Source of the DNA: an uncultured Polymorphobacter sp. | Lineage (GTDB): Bacteria; Pseudomonadota; Alphaproteobacteria; Sphingomonadales; Sphingomonadaceae | Length of the DNA: 6,763 nt | Assembly: GCA_937894055.1 (NCBI GenBank) | Contig: CALDHQ010000043.1 | Coordinates: forward strand, 1 to 6,763 | Direction of reading: 5' to 3' | Part shown: positions 1-5,443 of the stretch, in pieces | Numbering within the stretch: position 1 is the stretch's first letter | Layout: each line of letters starts with the position of its first letter | Translations under genes and position numbers: made by a program | The notes under the pieces: model-generated | What the model was told of the DNA's origin: nothing | The model's input: only the letters and a program-made list of their open reading frames with translations | Databases searched by the model: none

Positions 1-120
1 CCCAAGGACGCCGTCATCGGGAAGAGGATTATCTCCACCGTGGCGGTGGGGGTCAATGCGAGAACGATGGACCGGGGCGGGGATATCCGCTGGCCGGAAA
101 TTCGTCGTGTGCGCGCGCCC
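1..120. other. Left-edge stretch with coding-like periodicity, gene not resolved
   Basis: No gene can be named here. Reading triplets from base 1, the first 34 codons have G or C at about 82% of third positions, against about 56% and 50% at first and second positions, which is the pattern of coding DNA in a high-GC genome. Two frames share this wobble position. One is a plus-strand frame open from base 1 to a TAA at 166-168, which would be the tail of a gene entering from the left. The other is a minus-strand frame that could begin a gene at an ATG at 17-15 or a GTG further upstream and leave the window. Neither translation resembles a family I know. I do not claim a CDS. Confidence 0.25.
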
Positions 121-132
121 AAACAATCGGGT

Positions 133-150
133 GCAGGGCCAAGGCCCTGC
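133..150 (-). terminator. GC-rich inverted repeat after the minus-strand gene cluster
   Basis: Arms GCAGGGCC (133-140) and GGCCCTGC (143-150) are perfect reverse complements separated by AA; as RNA the innermost pairs would open into a small loop. It lies 15 bases beyond the DUF4170 stop codon, where a terminator for the minus-strand cluster would be expected. On that strand the hairpin is followed after a few bases by the moderately T-rich ATTGTTT, not a clean T-tract, so it would be a weak intrinsic terminator or a 3' mRNA stabiliser. The symmetry is seen; the function is inferred. Confidence 0.4.
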
Positions 151-164
151 CCGCCGGAGGCCCT

Positions 165-380
165 TTAAACGTCGGGAGTCAGCAACCGGTGCAGATGCAC
201 GACCACATATTTCATGCAGGCGTCATCAACGGTGCGCTGCGCGTTGGCGCGCCACGCGGCTTCGGCATCGTCATAGTTGTCGAAGATGCCGACGACATCG
301 AGATTGGCGGGGTCTTCGAAATCGAGCGCGCGCGGGTCCTTGACGCGGCCGCCGAAAACGAGGTGCAATTTGTTACTCAT
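165..380 (-). CDS. DUF4170 domain small protein
   Basis: A 71-residue protein of unknown function. It opens with MSNKLHLVFGG, has a central DVVGIF motif and ends in a VVHLHRLL segment, which together match the DUF4170 family of small alphaproteobacterial proteins as I remember it. It has no signal peptide, membrane helix or cysteine pair, so a soluble cytoplasmic protein is expected. I chose the ATG at 380-378; a TTG three codons upstream (389-387) is in frame but adds only MRY and lies outside the conserved start. No clear Shine-Dalgarno precedes either. It is the last gene of the minus-strand cluster, 24 bases after the gamma-carbonic-anhydrase-like gene, and probably depends on that transcript. 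Family assignment is fairly sure; the role is unknown. Confidence 0.85.
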   Translation of the reverse strand: MSNKLHLVFGGRVKDPRALDFEDPANLDVVGIFDNYDDAEAAWRANAQRTVDDACMKYVVVHLHRLLTPDV

Positions 381-404
381 GTAACGCAATTAGCCGGATT
401 GGCG

Positions 405-980
405 TCAAATGCCAAGCGCAGCGAACTCGGCCTGCAGCTCGGCGAGCTTGGCGGCGGTCCATTCGGCGATGTCGGCTTCGGCCCAGGTGCGGTGGTTGCC
501 CTGCGCATAGGCATGGGCGTTGCGGATGTAATAGTGCGCGTTCATGCGGTTCGCCAGCCAGCTGTTGGCGGTGCGGATGATCTTCGACGGGGCGCCGACG
601 ACGATCGAATTGGGCGGGATGATCGTGCCGTCCTTCACATAGGCGTGCTGGCCGATGATGCAGTTATCGCCGATGACCGCGCCGTTGTAGATGGTGGCGT
701 TGATGCCGATCAGCACGTTGTTGCCGATGGTGCAGCCGTGCAGCGTCGCGTGATGGGTGATCGAGCAATAGTCGCCGATGACCACCGGCTTGCCCGGATC
801 GGTGTGGATCATCACGAAGTCCTGGACGTTGGTGCCGCGGCCGATTTCGACGTGCGCGACCTCCGACCGGATGACGGCGTTGCACCAGATCGAGCTTTCG
901 GCGTGCATCTTGACGCGCCCGTAGATCTGCGCGCTCGGGTGGACATAGGCGGCTTCGCCGAGGTCGAGAACTTCGCTCAT
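405..980 (-). CDS. Gamma-class carbonic-anhydrase-like hexapeptide-repeat protein
   Basis: A 191-residue left-handed beta-helix protein of the gamma carbonic anhydrase / YrdA / PaaY group. Known members are trimers that bind a metal between subunits; some hydrate CO2, others have unproven or thioesterase-type activities. Visible hexapeptide-type turns include VEIGRG, VVIGDY, CTIGNN and AVIGDN. The three metal-ligand histidines appear to be H59 (in MIHTD), H76 and H81 (in THHATLHG), the last two with the family's five-residue spacing, and Q53-D54 matches the conserved NxQD element. The usual R-x-D motif reads R38-S39-E40 here. The C-terminal quarter (NSWLANRMNAHYY onward) is a helical tail. 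There is no signal peptide, so it is cytoplasmic. Its ATG overlaps the MlaC stop as ATGA, implying translational coupling. Fold is sure; carbonic anhydrase activity is not. Confidence 0.88.
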   Translation of the reverse strand: MSEVLDLGEAAYVHPSAQIYGRVKMHAESSIWCNAVIRSEVAHVEIGRGTNVQDFVMIHTDPGKPVVIGDYCSITHHATLHGCTIGNNVLIGINATIYNGAVIGDNCIIGQHAYVKDGTIIPPNSIVVGAPSKIIRTANSWLANRMNAHYYIRNAHAYAQGNHRTWAEADIAEWTAAKLAELQAEFAALGI

Positions 981-1651
981 TTCGTTTTCCCGCTGATGGT
1001 GATGCCGTTCTTGGCGTTCGCCGAGCGCAGGAATTCGATCAGCGCGTCAAAGCCGTTCTTCTGGATATAGGCCGAGAAATCAGCCTCTTGCGTCAGCGCG
1101 ACATTGACGCCGGATACCGTCAGGTTGGTCACCTGCCACTTGCCGGCGGCTGATTTGCGCGTGGCCCAGATCGCCTCGATCGGGTTGCCGGTGCCGGTGG
1201 TAATGCGCGTATAGACATCGACATCGCCGCGTGTGCCGCGCGGCAGCGTGCGCACCACCTTGACCTGCGCATCGGGGTATTCGAACAGCCGCGCCGCATA
1301 GACGTTGGTGACGAATTCGGGGAACACCGCCTGATAGGCGGCATATTGCGCCGGGGTGATCTGGTTGCGGTAGCGGCGGATCAGCCGGTTGCCGATATCC
1401 TCGAGCGCGAAATTGTCGCGCAGCATCGTGCGGAACTGGCCGAGCTTCGCCGACTTCGACAGCGACTTGTCGCGCAGCACGCCGAACGCCTTGTCCGACA
1501 GATCGACGATGAACGCCGATGCGGCGGCCATGTCGGGTGCAGTGGCGGCGGTCTGCGCGGCAGCGGGGGCCGGGCTGACCAGCGTGCCGGCAGCGGTGAG
1601 CAGGGCCAGCGCGGCGAAGCCCGCCGGCAGCAAGCGCGAAAGATGACGCAT
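977..1651 (-). CDS. mlaC: MlaC/Ttg2D-family periplasmic phospholipid-binding protein
   Basis: A 224-residue protein of the MlaC (Ttg2D, toluene-tolerance) family. MlaC ferries phospholipids across the periplasm between the outer-membrane MlaA complex and the inner-membrane MlaFEDB transporter. Residues 1-32 form a signal peptide (basic start, hydrophobic LLPAGFAALALL, then PAPAAA before Q33). The mature part carries family hallmarks: the helical segment FRTMLRDNFALEDIGNRLI, then RNQITPAQYAAYQAVFPEFV, then a beta-rich half with GDVDVYTRI and WQVTNLTVSGVNVALT. I start at the ATG at 1651-1649, with AGGGAG nine bases upstream; the frame is open further upstream, but that part lies out of frame inside the cytochrome gene. 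No mlaA, mlaD, mlaE or mlaF is in the window, so lipid transport with remote partners is inferred. Confidence 0.88.
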   Translation of the reverse strand: MRHLSRLLPAGFAALALLTAAGTLVSPAPAAAQTAATAPDMAAASAFIVDLSDKAFGVLRDKSLSKSAKLGQFRTMLRDNFALEDIGNRLIRRYRNQITPAQYAAYQAVFPEFVTNVYAARLFEYPDAQVKVVRTLPRGTRGDVDVYTRITTGTGNPIEAIWATRKSAAGKWQVTNLTVSGVNVALTQEADFSAYIQKNGFDALIEFLRSANAKNGITISGKTK

Positions 1652-1674
1652 CGAATGGAACTCCCTGGAAGACA

Positions 1675-2076
1675 CTAGCGCTTGGGCGCCGACTTTAGAT
1701 AGTTGATGATCGCGGTGCGCTCGGCGGCACTGGTCATGCCGACCAGCGCCATCGTCGTGCCGGGCACCGCCTGCGTCGGCGCGGCGAGATAGGCGGCCAA
1801 CGCAGCCTCGCTCCACACCTTGCCCGAATTGCGCAATGCCTTGGAGTAACGCGTGTAATCCGGGTCGGCGGCAGCCTTGCGGCCGACGATGCCGCCGAGC
1901 GGCGGGCCGATCTTGGTGCTGTCGCCGGGACCATGCGGATCGAGATGGCACATCGCGCAATGCGCCGCGAACAGCTGTGCGCCGTCACCCGATTGCGCGG
2001 TTGCGGCATCAGTGCCGAACAGCACGGCCGCCGCGAGCAGCGCCACCTGCGACCAACGGGACGATGTCAGTGCCAT
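1675..2076 (-). CDS. Exported class I cytochrome c
   Basis: A 133-residue monohaem cytochrome c from the ATG start. An N-terminal signal peptide (hydrophobic VALLAAAVLFG ending near ATAQ) sends it to the periplasm, where the Ccm machinery would attach haem. The CAMCH motif (residues 40-44) gives the two haem-linking cysteines and the proximal histidine; the methionine in VPGTTM (about M109) is the expected sixth ligand, and the final helix ends in INYLKSAPKR. The GPPLGGIVGRKA loop is typical of cytochrome c2 / c-550 type electron carriers between the bc1 complex and an oxidase. The precise partner is unknown. An in-frame TTG at 2088 overlaps the preceding stop codon, but the ATG at 2076 fits the signal peptide better; neither has a good Shine-Dalgarno. 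It sits 23 bases upstream of mlaC. Confidence 0.88.
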   Translation of the reverse strand: MALTSSRWSQVALLAAAVLFGTDAATAQSGDGAQLFAAHCAMCHLDPHGPGDSTKIGPPLGGIVGRKAAADPDYTRYSKALRNSGKVWSEAALAAYLAAPTQAVPGTTMALVGMTSAAERTAIINYLKSAPKR

Positions 2077-2084
2077 GCTGTGCG

Positions 2085-2660
2085 TCAAGCAGCGTCTCGC
2101 GACAGCAGCTCGGCACGCGCGGCCCGCGCGGCGGCACGTGCCGCGGTCGAGACCTTGTCGCTGTGCCGACCGACCAGCTTGTTCTCCGCCTTGGTTTCGG
2201 GGAACAGCGCGCCGAGCAGGGCACCCGCAGCCAGACCGGCGAGCACGGCGGCCAGCGGGTTCTCGTCGACCGCGCCGCTGGCTTCGGCTTGCACGTTGTC
2301 CACCAGTCGCAGCGCCGGCTCGTCGTCGAAGTCGCTATAGGGTTCGTAGTCGTCGCCGACGTTGACCTCGGCATGCGACAGCCGGTTGCGGGTGATCAGC
2401 GCCACGCCGATGCCGAGACCGGCGGCGGCGGTGGCAATGGGGTGATCGCGCAGCAGCTTGCGCGTCAGCGCCAGCATCGCGGTGCCGGAGCCGGCAAACG
2501 CCGTCAGCGCCGTCTGCGCCAGCGATTCAACCGCCTGCGTTGCCAGCACGCGCGGCTGCAGGCGGTCCTGCAGCGCGTCGATGGTCGCGGCAATGCGCGC
2601 CCGTGTGGCCTCGACATCGGCGGCATAGGATTCGACCGAGCGATTGCTGCTGTCTGTCAT
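2085..2660 (-). CDS. DUF3618 membrane-associated protein
   Basis: A 191-residue protein whose N-terminus (about residues 13-37, DVEATRARIAATIDALQDRL) is the DUF3618 signature, a charged amphipathic helix. A hydrophobic stretch at about 74-90 and a glycine/alanine-rich one at about 135-153 are probable membrane segments, separated by an acidic linker (about 98-133), and the C-terminus is an Ala/Arg helix. DUF3618 proteins commonly sit beside YqjE/holin-X-like and DUF883-like genes, as here; their function is not established, though a role in envelope stress or membrane association is often suggested. The ATG at 2660-2658 shares a base with the upstream stop (TGATG), and AGGAGG lies seven bases before it, inside the upstream gene. 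A GTG one codon earlier is possible but too close to that site. Confidence 0.85.
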   Translation of the reverse strand: MTDSSNRSVESYAADVEATRARIAATIDALQDRLQPRVLATQAVESLAQTALTAFAGSGTAMLALTRKLLRDHPIATAAAGLGIGVALITRNRLSHAEVNVGDDYEPYSDFDDEPALRLVDNVQAEASGAVDENPLAAVLAGLAAGALLGALFPETKAENKLVGRHSDKVSTAARAAARAARAELLSRDAA

Positions 2661-3067
2661 CACTTGACCTCCTCTTGCGGCGTGGAACCCGTCAGGTCGG
2701 GCAGGTGGCGAACCGGCGGCACCACTGCTCGCTTGTTGAGATGGTGCGAGCCGAGCGCAATGGCAATACCGCCAACCGCCGCGGTGCCGAGCGTCACCAC
2801 CAGCGCGGCGTTGCCCGCGCCCAGCACGGGCGCCAGCCAGGCGATCAGCGCTGCCAGCATCGTGAACAGCGACGCCAGCACGAAAATCCCGCCGACCAGG
2901 ATCGCAATGATGCCGGGGACAGCGGCGCGCACCTGGCTGGTCGCCTGCGCCTGCGCCAGCCGCAGTTCGGCACGCGCCAGCAACTCGCCGTCGCTGAGCA
3001 GGCGCTTGACCAGCACCGGGATCGGCGCAGTGTCAGCGTCGCTGGATGGTTCGGGCGCGGACGCCAT
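2660..3067 (-). CDS. YqjE / holin-X-like (pfam07332-type) inner-membrane protein
   Basis: A 135-residue integral membrane protein. An N-terminal cytoplasmic part (1-50) includes an amphipathic helix (about 28-45, ELLARAELRLAQAQA), followed by two membrane helices at about 52-78 and 84-106 and a polar tail. This layout is that of the YqjE / 'actinobacterial holin-X' family, often auto-named phage holin. Nothing phage-like is nearby and the family is chromosomal in proteobacteria, so lysis is not implied. In E. coli yqjE lies beside yqjD, a ribosome-associated membrane protein; the same pairing is seen here. ATG at 3067-3065 has a GGAG about eight bases upstream. It follows the previous gene by 27 bases and overlaps the next by one, so it belongs to the same transcript. 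Confidence 0.82.
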   Translation of the reverse strand: MASAPEPSSDADTAPIPVLVKRLLSDGELLARAELRLAQAQATSQVRAAVPGIIAILVGGIFVLASLFTMLAALIAWLAPVLGAGNAALVVTLGTAAVGGIAIALGSHHLNKRAVVPPVRHLPDLTGSTPQEEVK

Positions 3068-3094
3068 CAGTCGGTCTCCGGGTTGCGGGCCAAG

Positions 3095-3427
3095 TCAGCG
3101 CGCGCTGGCTTTGAAGAAACGCGATAGCGCAAATCCGGCGACCACCGCGAGTCCGATCGCCAGTCCCGGCGATTGCCGCACGGCGTTGCGGCTGTCCTCG
3201 ACCAGCTCGTCGACCGACTTCGACTGCACGGTCGCCGACCAGCCGCTCACCGTATCGGCGGCGCTGCGCGCCAGCTTGGCGACCTGGCCATCGCCGTCCA
3301 TGCGGTCGGCGAACTCCGCCACCGCCAGCGCGACGCCTTCCAGCATGGCATCGGCACGGTGCTTGCCGTCATTGGCGGCATCGTGAAGCCGGTCAGCGGC
3401 CTGGCTCCGAAGGTTTTGCACGTCCAT
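3095..3427 (-). CDS. YqjD/DUF883-like C-tail-anchored protein
   Basis: A 110-residue protein, first in the minus-strand cluster. Residues 1-85 are predicted helical and highly charged. A C-terminal hydrophobic segment (about 87-101, SPGLAIGLAVVAGFA) preceded by RQ and followed by SRFFKASAR looks like a single C-tail membrane anchor. This is the architecture of YqjD/ElaB/DUF883 proteins, which tether to the inner membrane and, for E. coli YqjD, bind ribosomes in stationary phase. Sequence similarity is weak and limited to the tail, so the family call rests on layout plus the neighbouring YqjE-like and DUF3618 genes. The start is well supported: ATG at 3427-3425 with GGGAG seven bases upstream. 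Its promoter must lie in the divergent spacer at 3428-3597, but I see no convincing box. Confidence 0.72.
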   Translation of the reverse strand: MDVQNLRSQAADRLHDAANDGKHRADAMLEGVALAVAEFADRMDGDGQVAKLARSAADTVSGWSATVQSKSVDELVEDSRNAVRQSPGLAIGLAVVAGFALSRFFKASAR

Positions 3428-3514
3428 TTCAAATCTCCCGAACCACAGCTGCCACTTAACCCGTTTAATCTACAGCGCGAAACGCCCGATGAATAGCTTG
3501 CCTGCGTCACAGCG

Positions 3515-4872
<1,358 letters not shown>

Positions 4873-4889
4873 TTGACGCGCTGAGTCGG

Positions 4890-4918
4890 CGGTGCGAGTC
4901 CAAAAACGACTCGCACCG
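4890..4918 (+). terminator. 11-bp hairpin between eno and ftsB, lacking a T-tract
   Basis: Arms CGGTGCGAGTC (4890-4900) and GACTCGCACCG (4908-4918) are perfect reverse complements around the loop CAAAAAC. It starts 17 bases after the eno stop codon. No T-run follows on either strand, so it is not a textbook intrinsic terminator. It may be a T-less or factor-assisted terminator, or a 3' structure protecting eno mRNA from exonucleases. The hairpin is seen; termination is inferred. Confidence 0.5.
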
Positions 4919-4939
4919 AATCACCCTGCAAAATACCGC

Positions 4940-4968
4940 TTGAATCGGCGTGAATCCCGTGGTTTACA
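4940..4968 (+). promoter_or_regulatory. Weak candidate promoter for ftsB
   Basis: TTGAAT (4940-4945) and TTTACA (4963-4968) are spaced by 17 bases; the first matches four, the second only three, of six sigma-70 consensus positions. Initiation would fall at about 4975, almost at the ftsB ATG (4977), so the transcript would have little or no leader. This agrees with the absence of a Shine-Dalgarno there, but the -10 is poor and the call is tentative. Confidence 0.22.
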
Positions 4969-4976
4969 CGGTTGTC

Positions 4977-5288
4977 ATGATAGAACGTCTCGATCTTTTG
5001 TCGTTGCTGCGCCGTTCGGCGCTGCCGGCGGCATGCATCGGCATGATGATCTACTTCGCCTATTTCGCGGTTTCAGGGCCAACCGGTATCCTCGCCTGGC
5101 GCGAATATCGCACGCAGCGCGCGGTCGTCGCGGCGCAGGTCGCGCAAGGCGTTGAAACCAAGGCGGCACTTGCCCGTCAGGTCGAACTGCTCGATCCGCA
5201 GCATATCGACCCCGATCTGGCCGATGAACTGGTGCGCAAGAACCTCAACGTCGTGCGCGAAGACGAGGTCGTTATTCCGGTAGACTAG
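4977..5288 (+). CDS. ftsB: Cell division protein FtsB (DivIC/septum formation initiator family)
   Basis: A 103-residue bitopic membrane protein. A short cytoplasmic N-terminus with RR at 12-13 precedes one membrane helix (about 15-33), then GPTGILAW (34-41), typical of the family just after the membrane, a predicted coiled coil (about 42-72), and a C-terminal periplasmic part with DPDLADELVRKNLNVVREDEVVI, the characteristic end of FtsB. FtsB works with FtsL and FtsQ at the division septum, activating FtsWI peptidoglycan synthesis. The location between eno and pdhA is the usual alphaproteobacterial arrangement as I recall it. The start is uncertain: ATG 4977 gives the best family fit but has no Shine-Dalgarno; in-frame GTGs at 4950 and 4959 also lack one. 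It stops one base before the structured pdhA leader. Confidence 0.88.
   Translation: MIERLDLLSLLRRSALPAACIGMMIYFAYFAVSGPTGILAWREYRTQRAVVAAQVAQGVETKAALARQVELLDPQHIDPDLADELVRKNLNVVREDEVVIPVD
5011..5027 (+). repeat. 17-base direct repeat, copy 1 (inside ftsB)
   Basis: GCCGTTCGGCGCTGCCG at 5011-5027 recurs exactly at 5290-5306, 279 bases downstream. This copy encodes the RRSALP stretch before the FtsB membrane helix; the other lies just after the ftsB stop codon, at the start of the pdhA leader. The flanking bases differ. It may be chance in GC-rich DNA or a trace of a small duplication. Confidence 0.6.
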
Positions 5289-5289
5289 T

Positions 5290-5306
5290 GCCGTTCGGCG
5301 CTGCCG
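5290..5306 (+). repeat. 17-base direct repeat, copy 2 (start of the pdhA leader)
   Basis: An exact second copy of the 17-mer found at 5011-5027 in ftsB. Here it is non-coding and contributes the first arms of two predicted leader helices (5290-5295 pairing with 5338-5343, and 5296-5301 pairing with 5306-5311). Confidence 0.6.
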
Positions 5307-5430
5307 CGCCGGGCACCGGGCTGACGAATACGAATGCAACGGCATCACCCCTGCCACTAATTGACATTGAAAACCGTAGCGCTTCGTTCCACAACAAGCG
5401 CCCGTGCCCGTCGGCGCACATGATGTCCTC

Positions 5431-5438
5431 AGGGGTGA
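5431..5438 (+). promoter_or_regulatory. pdhA: Shine-Dalgarno that decides the pdhA start
   Basis: AGGGGTGA matches the anti-Shine-Dalgarno complement GGAGGTGA at seven of eight positions and lies five bases before an in-frame TTG at 5444 (eight bases if counted from AGGGG). No such site precedes the in-frame ATGs at 5420 and 5423 or the GTG at 5288. It therefore argues for the TTG start. Confidence 0.65.
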
Positions 5439-5443
5439 TTTTT

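Larger units (their letters stand above)
5290..5443 (+). promoter_or_regulatory. Candidate structured leader RNA of pdhA
   Basis: The spacer between ftsB and pdhA is rich in perfect complementarity. Helix A is 5290-5295 with 5338-5343 (GCCGTT/AACGGC); directly inside its 5' arm is hairpin B, 5296-5301 with 5306-5311 (CGGCGC/GCGCCG, loop TGCC). Immediately next to A is helix C, 5344-5353 with 5430-5439 (ATCACCCCTG/CAGGGGTGAT), which encloses hairpin D, 5379-5384 with 5396-5401 plus 5386-5388 with 5393-5395, one bulged C and loop CCAC. The 3' arm of C contains the pdhA Shine-Dalgarno and runs into seven T's (5439-5445). An alternative hairpin, 5398-5402 with 5413-5417, excludes D. Folding could hide the ribosome site or terminate transcription. 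A consensus -35 (TTGACA, 5361-5366) is also present, without a good -10. The complementarity is seen; regulation is inferred. Confidence 0.45.

Noticed and set aside
189..1070. 293-codon plus-strand frame opposite the gamma-CA-like gene
   Set aside because: It is the antisense shadow of a hexapeptide-repeat gene; its apparent repetitiveness comes from the repeats on the other strand.
977..1960. Longer MlaC reading frame that would start inside the cytochrome c gene
   Set aside because: The upstream part is out of frame with the cytochrome and reads as Arg-rich nonsense. A signal peptide and AGGGAG ribosome site mark the true start at 1651.
2660..3067. Phage lysis module, because the protein belongs to a 'holin' family
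   Set aside because: No endolysin, spanin or other phage gene is present. The YqjE/holin-X family is chromosomal in proteobacteria and pairs with YqjD-like genes.
1836..3386. 516-codon open frame on the plus strand across the cytochrome, DUF3618 and YqjE-like genes
   Set aside because: It lies opposite three genes with good ribosome sites and family matches. Its translation is Arg/Ala/Ser-rich with no domain, as expected for an antisense frame in GC-rich DNA.
5361..5389. pdhA promoter based on the perfect TTGACA at 5361-5366
   Set aside because: The 17-base-spaced partner is TCGTTC, which barely resembles a -10. Kept only as a remark in the leader entry.
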